A DNA stretch of 46,161 nucleotides from an uncultured Prevotellaceae bacterium (GTDB taxonomy: Bacteria; Bacteroidota; Bacteroidia; Bacteroidales; Bacteroidaceae): positions 1 through 46,161 of the forward strand of contig CACZMV010000024.1 in assembly GCA_902782305.1 (NCBI GenBank), written 5' to 3'. Position 1 is the stretch's first letter, and every line of letters begins with the position of its first letter. The position numbers and the translations under genes were made by a program. The notes beneath the pieces were generated by a model. It worked only from the letters and a program-made list of their open reading frames with translations. It was not told the origin of the DNA and did no database searches. This document shows positions 24,930 to 33,479 of this stretch, one piece after another.

Positions 24930-27884
24930 ATGGACGAGACCATAAGAAAACCAGATATTGACGCAACCATTCGTGTGGATGCAGCACCGACAAACTCCAA
25001 GAGTAATATCGAAACAACGGTAAGACCTGGTAGTGTTGCCGATGACTCACAAGCCGGTGATGGCGATTTTATATTGAAGGGTCGTATCTATCGTGGTATC
25101 AAGTGTCTTAGTGATAATTCCGGTGAAGCCCAGGTCTACTTGGTTCATGGTGAAGAGGGGGAAATGGTATTGAAGATATACTATCCCAATTTTACCATCA
25201 AGAAGCAGTTGATGCGCATTGTGCAGAACTTCAATATGGAGATGCTGGTTCGTGTTGTTGACTACGGTAAGACTTATGTTGATGGTAAAAATCGCGATTA
25301 TGAGTTAATGGAATACCTTCGTGGCGGTACGCTGGCTGAATATGATCTGGACGGCAATTTTGTGCAGTTCCGTCGTATTGCCCTTCAAGCTGCTGCTGCT
25401 TTGGCTTATTGCCATAACAACAATATCATTCACAAAGATATCAAGCCCAGCAACTTTTTTTTCCGTGACAAGGATCATAAGGAGGTTGTTTTGGGTGACT
25501 TCGGTATTTCCAGTATCATGGAAGGCGAAGAACGCATGCATAGAACGACTCAGGCTCGTACACCGGTTTTTGCTGCTCCCGAGATGTATACCGACGTGAT
25601 AGATGGTGAGGTTGAGATAACTCCTTCCGTCGATTTCTATTCACTTGGTATTACGCTGATGTCGCTTTGGTTGGGTGAGAATCCCTTGAGCCAGAATGAG
25701 CGTGTCATGATGCGTAAAAAGAATGAAGGACGTCTGCCTCGTATGAACGAACTGCCTGACCGTGTGAAGATGATTATTCAGGGTCTGACAGCCGTTAATC
25801 CTCAGAGTCGTTGGGGTTATGAAGAGGTTGAACGCTGGTTCTTGGGTGAGGATGTCAAAGTCGATGTGTCTTCTCCTTTGTTGAAGTATCGCAGTTTCGT
25901 AGTCGATCCTGAGCAGAATCTTGTAGCAGATAATGTTCATGAACTTATTCCCTTGTTGCTCGATAATGAGCGATTGGCTATCAGTTACTTATATAACGGA
26001 CGTATTGCTAGTTGGTTGGAACAGAGTGGAAATGTCAAACTCAGTTCTGCGGTCAAGGATATTGTAACAAATCGTTATCCTGTTGACCAGAGAGCTGGTT
26101 TGATGGCTGCTGTTTACGTGATGGAGCCCACTTATCCTTATAAGGATGTTCATGGCAATCTTTGTGATGATATTCATAGTGTCGCTATTTCTGTGCTCAG
26201 TTATCAGGAAGAGTATATCCTGGCATTGAGGAATCCAAACGATACTTTGTTCCTGTATATCGAGTCTCATACCAAGGTTGATATCAATCGTGTGCGTGGG
26301 TATTTTAATACTGATGATCCATCCGAGATGCGTATTGCTATTTTGAAAACCATCTACGAGATAGATAATGAGATACCTTTCTTGCCTAAATATCCTTCTA
26401 ATAACCTGACGGAAATCGTTCATTCATTTGGTTATGAGAATTGTTCAGAGGATGAGTGGATCAGTTTGAGCGATGGACGTCTGCTTTCTTGGATGTATAG
26501 TCATGAGGACAAGATGGCCTGCGAAGCTCTTCGTATCATGACACAAGGTCAGAAACCTACTCGCTCGTTGGGTTATAGGGTCCTTTATAACATAGATCGT
26601 GATGCTGCCTATGACCTTCGTGATGCAGATACTCCACAAAAGGTAGGTGAGATACTTTGCGAACAGATGAGACAATGGCAGCACCTTACTGACGAAGAAT
26701 TCGCTGAAGTAATTAGTGACTATTCCAGTGCTGACGGTCGTTTTGCCTATTTTGCTCAGTTGCATGGCTGGTTTGAACCACTCAGTCAATGCCGTGCTTG
26801 CTTTGATTTGCGAAGTGAGGAAAATCGTGAACGCCTTAGCGCCTATGACCTTCGTACGGCAGCCTATCGTTTCTGTCGTATATTAGGTGCTCATCCAACT
26901 TATATTCTTCAAGATGGATTGGAATTGAGAGATGGACGTAACTTCGACAAGTTGGCTCATCGCCCAGCTTTGATACCTGAAATCAAGCGTGGTGCATTAA
27001 GCCAGTGGATGTCTGTGTTCTTCCATGAAGATCCCAATGAGGACTTTAATGAGACATATAGTTATGAACGCACTTTGGAGAAGTGGTTGCTTGACATCGG
27101 TGAGATAGACCATAACCAAAGGTATTATAAGCGTTATGTCACGGCTAAGGATGAAACGGCCAAAAAATATAAGGAGGTACGTACTAACTATCATCGTGCT
27201 CGTGCTAAGGAGAATATGTGGCGCCTTACCTACTATGTGCTTTGTGCCTTGTGGATTGGCATGGTCGCATTGCTGGGCATCAACAATCGAGAATATGTCT
27301 TCAGTCATACGCTCCTAACCATCTCTCTGCCTCTTGGTGGCATGACTGCTATCATTGTTGGTATGCGAGCTTTCTTCCGTGGATATGGTTTCGTGCTCTC
27401 CTGTTTGTGGGGACTGTTAGGTTACTTCTCGTCCTATATTACCGTATTGGTCTTGAAGTTTGTTAATATGAACCATCCGTCCATGTTAGTTCCAGCTATT
27501 ATCGTTATTACCTTAATATATATGCTGATTTGCCACCTGACTGATTTCCGTAGTGATTCCCGTGGTGACAATCAGTTGGTTAACGAAGTGATGGAAGACG
27601 ATATCAAGTCAGAACTCCTGGAGCCCCTTTATTATACCTTCAAACAGAAGTCGTTTAAGTTTAAGGGTTCTAAGTTCAATATGCTCGATGACGTGACTAA
27701 TCAGATCCGTTCTATCAGTGGTGAGTCCGTGCTTCACTATATCTTGTGGAGTATGCTATTAGCCTTGTTGGTTTTGGAAATGATTATTATCAGTCCGAAG
27801 CTGTTGAATCGTCATCCCGAATTTGGTAACGTTAAGATTAATCCAACCGGGGTTATTAAACAATTACAGAAAGATGTAGAATAA
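24930..27884 (+). CDS. Membrane-anchored Hanks-type Ser/Thr protein kinase
   Basis: A 984-residue protein. Residues 1-40 carry three threonine motifs of the form [D/E]xT[I/V]R (Thr4, Thr13, Thr30). The kinase domain spans about 50-310: Lys82 in VLKIYY, HKDIKPSN at 168-175, DFG at 190-192, then TPVFAAPEMY and DFYSLGITLMSLWLGENP. The catalytic loop reads HKD rather than HRD, so it is a non-RD kinase. Residues 310-760 form a long helical region without a recognised domain. Four or more hydrophobic segments near residues 765-870 and one near 930-955 place it in the membrane. The ATG at 24930 follows the previous stop by 6 bp. Confidence 0.9.
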   Translation: MDETIRKPDIDATIRVDAAPTNSKSNIETTVRPGSVADDSQAGDGDFILKGRIYRGIKCLSDNSGEAQVYLVHGEEGEMVLKIYYPNFTIKKQLMRIVQNFNMEMLVRVVDYGKTYVDGKNRDYELMEYLRGGTLAEYDLDGNFVQFRRIALQAAAALAYCHNNNIIHKDIKPSNFFFRDKDHKEVVLGDFGISSIMEGEERMHRTTQARTPVFAAPEMYTDVIDGEVEITPSVDFYSLGITLMSLWLGENPLSQNERVMMRKKNEGRLPRMNELPDRVKMIIQGLTAVNPQSRWGYEEVERWFLGEDVKVDVSSPLLKYRSFVVDPEQNLVADNVHELIPLLLDNERLAISYLYNGRIASWLEQSGNVKLSSAVKDIVTNRYPVDQRAGLMAAVYVMEPTYPYKDVHGNLCDDIHSVAISVLSYQEEYILALRNPNDTLFLYIESHTKVDINRVRGYFNTDDPSEMRIAILKTIYEIDNEIPFLPKYPSNNLTEIVHSFGYENCSEDEWISLSDGRLLSWMYSHEDKMACEALRIMTQGQKPTRSLGYRVLYNIDRDAAYDLRDADTPQKVGEILCEQMRQWQHLTDEEFAEVISDYSSADGRFAYFAQLHGWFEPLSQCRACFDLRSEENRERLSAYDLRTAAYRFCRILGAHPTYILQDGLELRDGRNFDKLAHRPALIPEIKRGALSQWMSVFFHEDPNEDFNETYSYERTLEKWLLDIGEIDHNQRYYKRYVTAKDETAKKYKEVRTNYHRARAKENMWRLTYYVLCALWIGMVALLGINNREYVFSHTLLTISLPLGGMTAIIVGMRAFFRGYGFVLSCLWGLLGYFSSYITVLVLKFVNMNHPSMLVPAIIVITLIYMLICHLTDFRSDSRGDNQLVNEVMEDDIKSELLEPLYYTFKQKSFKFKGSKFNMLDDVTNQIRSISGESVLHYILWSMLLALLVLEMIIISPKLLNRHPEFGNVKINPTGVIKQLQKDVE

Positions 27885-27888
27885 GAAT

Positions 27889-30800
27889 ATGGTTTGTGAG
27901 CATTGTCAAAAAGAGAACCGATCTATAGCCAAGTTCTGTAAGTACTGTGGTCAGCCACTGGTATCGCAGAATGTACTAGACCGTATGATCGGACTTGACG
28001 AGGTGAAGAAACAGTTGAAGAATGTTGTCGACACCTACACCTATCTGCACACTCGAAAGGATGTTATTAATGTCCGTCTGAGTGTGAATACCATTATTAT
28101 TGGTGAGACAGGTACAGGTAAGACAGCTTTGGCTGAAATCATCCGCGACTATTTTTACCAGTATAGGATTATCGAGAAGCCCCAACTGACGATGGTCGAT
28201 GCAGTCGACTATCAGCGTTTTGTTGAAAAGTGGGATGAGAATGTACAGAAGGCTAGGGGAGGTATCCTTTTCTTCGATAATGTTCAGAAATTATTGCCAG
28301 ATCGCTATTCCAATCAGGTGAATCCGCTTGATAAGCTTTTTGTCGAGATGGATAAGTGGGATGAGAACCCCATTGTTATTATGGCAGGTCTTCCCAAAGG
28401 TCTTGACGACTTCCTGGCTGCCAACCCTGCAGCACAGAACCGTTTCAAATATACCTTCCGATTGCCCATTCCTGGTTTCCAGGAACTTTGCGAGATCTGT
28501 AAACTGGAGCTGCGTACCAAGTATGGCATTGCCGCCTATACTCCTGAAGCCGAGCATCGTCTACAGCGCCTGTTCCAATATCTGCTGAAGACAAAGGATG
28601 AAACATTTGGTTATGCACATGTAGCTGTCAAGACAGCAGAAGACATCTTTACCTCTTTCATTAGTCGTGGAACAGCAGCTTCAATGGTTGAGGAGAGAGA
28701 CATTCGTGGTTATGTTCCTGAGGAGCGTTCTTTGGATGATATCCTTGGCGATCTTGACCACTACATTGGTATGGATGAGGTGAAACAGGCTGTTCGTGAG
28801 ATAGCCCTTACCGTTCATAACAATGTCGAGCGTGCCCAGCGTGGCTTAGGCGAGCAAGAGAAGATGGGTATTCATATTGTCCTTACTGGTAATCCTGGTA
28901 CAGGTAAGACCACCATTGCCCGTAAGCTGGGTGAGATACTTGAGTCTATTGGCTATCTGGATAGTGGACATGTTGTTGAGGTTGACCGTTCTAAGATGGT
29001 TAGCCCCTATCAAGGTGAAACTCCCAAGGTGGTGGACAGCCTTTGCGATAAAGCTATGGGTGGTATCCTCTTTGTTGACGAGGCCTATACATTGGCTCCT
29101 CTTAGCCAGAGTGGCGAGCGCGACAATCAGGGTGCACAGGCTTTGGAGCAGCTGATGAAACGTATGGAAGACGACCGTGGAAAGTTTGTAGTGATTGCTG
29201 CAGGTTATCGCACGGAGATGGAAAACCTCTTCCGCATCAATGTTGGCTTCCGTAGCCGTTTCAGCTATTTCCTCAACATTGAAGACTACACGCCAGATCA
29301 ACTCTATCAGATTATGGAAGTCTTTGCTCGTGAGAAGAAGTACCGCTTTGCTCCCGATGCTCAGGAGTTGACGCTCAAGATGATTACTGAGATTTATAAT
29401 GCCCGTGAGAAAGACTTTGCCAACGGACGTACCATGCGTCAGCTCTTCGATAAGATTGTGGCTAAGCAGGCTGAGCGTCTGCAGACGGTGGATATCTCTA
29501 CGCTTTCTAATGAACAGCTGATGACCATTACCGTCGACGATATTCCGTATGAGGCTCCTAAGGCTGTTGACTATACAGAATGTCTGGCTAAGCTTGATGG
29601 TATGGTTGGACTGGCTTCTGTCAAGAAAGAAATATCCAATCTTGCAGCCTTCCTCAATCTGCAGATTCGTCGTGGCGAAAGCAATACTTTCCAAGGCAAG
29701 CACTATGTCTTTACGGGTAATCCCGGAACTGGTAAGACAACTGTTGCTCGCATTATGGCAGATGTATTCCGTAGTCTTGGTATCCTTTCCCGTGGACAAT
29801 TGGTTGAGGCTGACCGTTCAAAACTTGTTGCTGGTTATTCTGGTCAGACAGCTATTAAGACCAACCAGCTTATCGACTCGGCAATGGGTGGTGTTCTCTT
29901 CATTGACGAGGCCTATACCTTGAAGTCTAACGATCAAGACAGTTTTGGTTCAGAGGCTATAGATACTTTGTTGAAACGCCTGGAAGATGATCGTGGAAAG
30001 TTCATCTGTATAGTCGCTGGTTATACTGACAATATGCATGACTTTATCGACACGAACCCAGGATTGAAGAGTCGCTTTACACAGACAATCCATTTCGAGG
30101 ATTACACACCAGATGAGTTGACACAAATCTTCATCAACCTTGCCAGTGGCAAGAAATTTACGGTGGACGAAGAAACGCGTGGTGCTATCCATCGCCAATT
30201 CGAACAACTTTATTTGCGTCGTGATAAGAATTTCGGAAATGCTCGTGAGGCACGCCGTATTTTCGACCAGGCTGTTGAGAGACAGAGTCAGCGCTTGATA
30301 ACGGAGATGAACAATCCCAATTTCACCAATGAAGACATGTATCGTATTACGGTTGCTGATTTGGCTGTGGGACAGAGCGAAAAGATTCGTCCACTCGACG
30401 AGGTGCTCAACGAACTCGACGACTTCATCGGCATGCTTTCTGTCAAGAATATGATTCGTCGTTTGGCTGTTCAGAGTATGTTTATGAAACAGCGTGCTGC
30501 TTTGGGTGCCGGTAAGGTTCAGCAGATGGCTATGAACTTCATTCTTACAGGTAATCCGGGTACTGGTAAGACTTCTATTGCCCGTAAGATGGGTGAGGTG
30601 CTTCAATCTATGGAGATTCTTCCAACCAGTCGCGTTATTGAAGCCAGCCGTGCTACCCTTGTTGGCAAGTATATGGGTGAAACACCAAAGATTGTCAATA
30701 ACATGTGTGACAAGGCAATGGGTGGTATTCTGTTCATTGATGAAGCCTATACGCTCTCTGCGGAGAACGATCCTTATGGCAAGGAAGCAATAGACACACT

Positions 30801-31200
30801 GATGAAGCGTATGGAGGATGATCGTGGTAAGTTTGTCGTTGTTGCTGCAGGTTATCGTGATGAGATGGAAAACTTCCTGGCTGTCAATCCAGGATTGGCC
30901 AGTCGTTTCTCTCATAAGATGCATATTGATGACTATACTGCCGACGAGTTGAGTGAAATCTATATCAAGATGGCTTCCAAAGACAACTACAAGCTGTCGG
31001 ATGAGGCAAAATCCAGACTTTTGGATGTCACCGCTCATATGGTTTACAATAAGAATAAGAACTTTGGCAATGCCCGTGAGATGCGCAATCTGCTGGATTC
31101 AACTATTCAGCAGCTCTCTTTGCGTGTCAGCTTGATGTCACCATCGGAAGTTACACAAGAAACCTATCAACTGATTTTGCCAGAAGATATTAAAGAATAA
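27889..31200 (+). CDS. Zinc-ribbon protein with four CbbX/SpoVK-like AAA+ cassettes
   Basis: An 1103-residue soluble protein. One N-terminal zinc ribbon (CEHC 3-6, CKYC 17-20) is followed by four AAA+ modules with P loops near residues 72 (GETGTGKT), 333, 609 and 887 (each GNPGTGKT). Modules 2-4 have the Walker B form GG(I/V)LF(I/V)DEAYTL and resemble CbbX/SpoVK and the EccA ATPase of type VII secretion. Module 1 has FFDNVQ in place of DE and looks hydrolysis-poor. All four keep a likely arginine finger (NRF or SRF). Four cassettes in one chain is unusual for this class, which normally has one and assembles as a ring. It lies 4 bp after the kinase gene and 2 bp before the FHA gene. Confidence 0.9.
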   Translation: MVCEHCQKENRSIAKFCKYCGQPLVSQNVLDRMIGLDEVKKQLKNVVDTYTYLHTRKDVINVRLSVNTIIIGETGTGKTALAEIIRDYFYQYRIIEKPQLTMVDAVDYQRFVEKWDENVQKARGGILFFDNVQKLLPDRYSNQVNPLDKLFVEMDKWDENPIVIMAGLPKGLDDFLAANPAAQNRFKYTFRLPIPGFQELCEICKLELRTKYGIAAYTPEAEHRLQRLFQYLLKTKDETFGYAHVAVKTAEDIFTSFISRGTAASMVEERDIRGYVPEERSLDDILGDLDHYIGMDEVKQAVREIALTVHNNVERAQRGLGEQEKMGIHIVLTGNPGTGKTTIARKLGEILESIGYLDSGHVVEVDRSKMVSPYQGETPKVVDSLCDKAMGGILFVDEAYTLAPLSQSGERDNQGAQALEQLMKRMEDDRGKFVVIAAGYRTEMENLFRINVGFRSRFSYFLNIEDYTPDQLYQIMEVFAREKKYRFAPDAQELTLKMITEIYNAREKDFANGRTMRQLFDKIVAKQAERLQTVDISTLSNEQLMTITVDDIPYEAPKAVDYTECLAKLDGMVGLASVKKEISNLAAFLNLQIRRGESNTFQGKHYVFTGNPGTGKTTVARIMADVFRSLGILSRGQLVEADRSKLVAGYSGQTAIKTNQLIDSAMGGVLFIDEAYTLKSNDQDSFGSEAIDTLLKRLEDDRGKFICIVAGYTDNMHDFIDTNPGLKSRFTQTIHFEDYTPDELTQIFINLASGKKFTVDEETRGAIHRQFEQLYLRRDKNFGNAREARRIFDQAVERQSQRLITEMNNPNFTNEDMYRITVADLAVGQSEKIRPLDEVLNELDDFIGMLSVKNMIRRLAVQSMFMKQRAALGAGKVQQMAMNFILTGNPGTGKTSIARKMGEVLQSMEILPTSRVIEASRATLVGKYMGETPKIVNNMCDKAMGGILFIDEAYTLSAENDPYGKEAIDTLMKRMEDDRGKFVVVAAGYRDEMENFLAVNPGLASRFSHKMHIDDYTADELSEIYIKMASKDNYKLSDEAKSRLLDVTAHMVYNKNKNFGNAREMRNLLDSTIQQLSLRVSLMSPSEVTQETYQLILPEDIKE

Positions 31201-31202
31201 CT

Positions 31203-31793
31203 ATGATTATATGCCCAAGTTGTAAAGAAGAGATTGAGGACGATTCACGCTATTGTGATCAGTGTGGTCAAGAACTCGTTTACTGCAGTAATTGCGGACG
31301 TGTGGGTATGGGACGTCGCTGTACTCATTGTGGTGGACTTATGGTCAGCTACGATGAATTGGAACAACAGCGCAGCCAACGTCAGCAGTTCGTTTCTCAG
31401 TCCTATGCCAATATGGCTACGAGTCACAGAGAGCCTTTTGCGGAAGCTCCTCATCGGGTTGCAGAAGGGGTTCAGTTACCTGCTCAGTCCGGCATTCCAA
31501 CCCTCACACTCTACAATCCTACGCTCAACATTCGTATGGTAGGCGTTAATGGCGCTATCATCGGACGTCGCCAAGGACCTTATCAGCAGTTGTTCGAAGG
31601 CAATATGTACATTTCTGGTGTGCATGCTCAACTAATCTATAAGCCTGATACAGGATGGTGCATTATTGATAAGCATTCATCCAATGGTACAAAACTTAAT
31701 CAGCGCGAGGTTCAACCAGACGTTCCTATGTCTCTCAAGAGTGGCGACATCGTCACCCTTGCTAATATTAATTTGCAAGTAAGTATAAACTGA
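31203..31793 (+). CDS. Zinc-ribbon FHA-domain protein
   Basis: A 196-residue soluble protein. Four CxxC knuckles (4-7, 18-21, 28-31, 40-43) make two zinc ribbons. After a low-complexity linker, the C-terminal FHA domain (about 105-196) has the phosphothreonine-binding residues in IIGRRQGP, ISGVHAQL and SSNGTKLN. FHA domains read phosphothreonine, so this is the expected reader of the neighbouring kinase's marks, possibly on the kinase's own N-terminal threonines. The zinc ribbons match those of the AAA+ protein and the first gene, which suggests a common docking partner. Confidence 0.92.
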   Translation: MIICPSCKEEIEDDSRYCDQCGQELVYCSNCGRVGMGRRCTHCGGLMVSYDELEQQRSQRQQFVSQSYANMATSHREPFAEAPHRVAEGVQLPAQSGIPTLTLYNPTLNIRMVGVNGAIIGRRQGPYQQLFEGNMYISGVHAQLIYKPDTGWCIIDKHSSNGTKLNQREVQPDVPMSLKSGDIVTLANINLQVSIN

Positions 31794-31797
31794 ATAA

Positions 31798-32547
31798 ATG
31801 AGTAGAATAGTATTAACAGCAGCCAGCCGTATAGGTTGTGTCAGGAGTAATAATGAAGACATGGTGCTGGCTTTCGACAAGTTGTTACGCAGTGACGCGT
31901 ACAAGACCGAGTTTATGACAGAGAACACCGACCGTTTTATCGTTGCTATAGCAGATGGAATGGGAGGACATAATGCTGGTGAGGTAGCCAGTGAAGAAGT
32001 TCTCTCTAATCTCAAGTTTTTTATCAATGATTTGCCTCATGGACTGACTCCTGGTGAGATGAATGAGATGATGGCAGAATGGATTGACACGATTAATAAG
32101 AAAGTAAATTCCCATGGTCTCATGGATCCTTCCAAACTTGAGATGGGAACTACATTGGTTGGCGTACTTTATTTTTGTGGACATTATTATTGGATGAATT
32201 GTGGAGATAGTCGCCTCTATCGTTTGCGTGATGGACAGCTTACCCAGTTAACTACTGACCATTCGCTGCTTAGAAACGATGGAAGCCAACGTCATTCCAA
32301 TGTTATTACCAATTGCATTGGTGCAGGCATTCTGAACTCCTATATTGATTTCTATGAGTTTACTAACGATGTGCTTCCTGGTGATGCTTATCTTCTTTGC
32401 TCCGATGGTTTGAATGATATGATTACCGATTCAGAGATTGAGGAATTGATGGTAGCTAATAAGTCAGCCAATCAGTTATGTGAAGCAGCAATCGAGGCGG
32501 GAGGCTTTGATAATGTCTCCACTTGTGTTTTCCATATTGACAAGTAA
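31798..32547 (+). CDS. PP2C-family Ser/Thr protein phosphatase
   Basis: A 249-residue PPM/PP2C phosphatase that removes phosphate from Ser/Thr using two metal ions. The motifs in order are RSNNEDMV (metal), IADGMGGHNAGEVAS, MGTTLVGVL, NCGDSRLYRL, LCSDGLNDMI and GFDNVSTCVFHI. All the metal-binding aspartates are present, so it should be active. It has no membrane segment. It follows the FHA gene by 4 bp and is the eraser partner for the kinase. metA begins 14 bp later. Confidence 0.94.
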   Translation: MSRIVLTAASRIGCVRSNNEDMVLAFDKLLRSDAYKTEFMTENTDRFIVAIADGMGGHNAGEVASEEVLSNLKFFINDLPHGLTPGEMNEMMAEWIDTINKKVNSHGLMDPSKLEMGTTLVGVLYFCGHYYWMNCGDSRLYRLRDGQLTQLTTDHSLLRNDGSQRHSNVITNCIGAGILNSYIDFYEFTNDVLPGDAYLLCSDGLNDMITDSEIEELMVANKSANQLCEAAIEAGGFDNVSTCVFHIDK

Positions 32548-32561
32548 GCACATATTGACTT

Positions 32562-33479
32562 ATGCCTTTAAGATTACCAGATAAACTGCCGGCTATTGAG
32601 CTGTTGAAACACGAGAATATCTTCGTGATGGATGATTCTCGTGCACATATGCAGGATATCCGTCCGCTGAAGATAGTTATTCTGAACCTTATGCCGCTGA
32701 AGATTACTACGGAGACTGATCTTATTCGTCTGCTCTCAAATACACCGCTTCAGTTGGAGATAAGTTTCATGAAGCTCAAGAGTCATACACCCAAGAATAC
32801 CCCTATCGAACACATGATGATGTTCTATCGTGACTTTGCAGAGATGCGTAAGGAGAAGTTCGATGGAATGATTATCACGGGTGCCCCTGTGGAACAATTG
32901 GAGTTTGAGGATGTTACCTATTGGGACGAGATGACGGATATTTTTGATTGGGCTCGCACGCACGTCACAAGTACCTTATATATATGTTGGGCTGCGCAGG
33001 CAGGACTTTACTATCACTATGGTATTCCCAAATACCCGTTGCAGAAGAAGATGTTTGGCATCTTCCCTCAGCACACCTTAGACCCCCAGTTGCCCATCTT
33101 CCGTGGTTTCGACGATGTGTTCCAGATGCCGCATAGCCGACATACAGAAATACACCGTGATGACATACTCCGTAATCCTGACCTGACGCTTATTGCAGAG
33201 AGTCCAGAGTGTGGTGTCAGCATGGTGATGGCACGCAATGGTCGTGAGTTCTTTATCACGGGACATCTGGAGTATGCTCCCGATACGCTTGATAGGGAAT
33301 ATCGTCGTGATCGTGATATTCGTGACGACGTGGAATTGCCTCGTCATTATTATTATCAAGATGACCCCGAGCAACATCCTTTGGTTACTTGGCGTGCTCA
33401 TGCCAACCTGCTTTACAACAACTGGATTAACTATTACGTCTATCAGGAGACTCCTTTCGATATCAATAAGATTGAGTGA
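32562..33479 (+). CDS. metA: Homoserine O-acetyltransferase, MetA type
   Basis: A 305-residue enzyme activating homoserine for methionine synthesis. The catalytic Cys142 lies in YICWAAQAG. HRD and the ITGHLEY segment supply the His/Glu partners. Residue 111 is glutamate (GAPVEQLEF) where E. coli MetA has glycine; in this family Glu111 is the known marker for acetyl-CoA over succinyl-CoA. The product is therefore likely O-acetylhomoserine despite the usual succinyltransferase label. It sits in the signalling operon 14 bp after the phosphatase gene, and its stop overlaps the next start by one base. Confidence 0.95.
   Translation: MPLRLPDKLPAIELLKHENIFVMDDSRAHMQDIRPLKIVILNLMPLKITTETDLIRLLSNTPLQLEISFMKLKSHTPKNTPIEHMMMFYRDFAEMRKEKFDGMIITGAPVEQLEFEDVTYWDEMTDIFDWARTHVTSTLYICWAAQAGLYYHYGIPKYPLQKKMFGIFPQHTLDPQLPIFRGFDDVFQMPHSRHTEIHRDDILRNPDLTLIAESPECGVSMVMARNGREFFITGHLEYAPDTLDREYRRDRDIRDDVELPRHYYYQDDPEQHPLVTWRAHANLLYNNWINYYVYQETPFDINKIE

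Noticed and set aside
23985-32547. Assignment of the kinase/FHA/PP2C genes to a type VI or type VII secretion locus
   Set aside because: No sheath, baseplate, FtsK/EccC-like ATPase, WXG100 or VgrG/Hcp gene is in the window; only the regulatory set and CbbX-like cassettes are shared.
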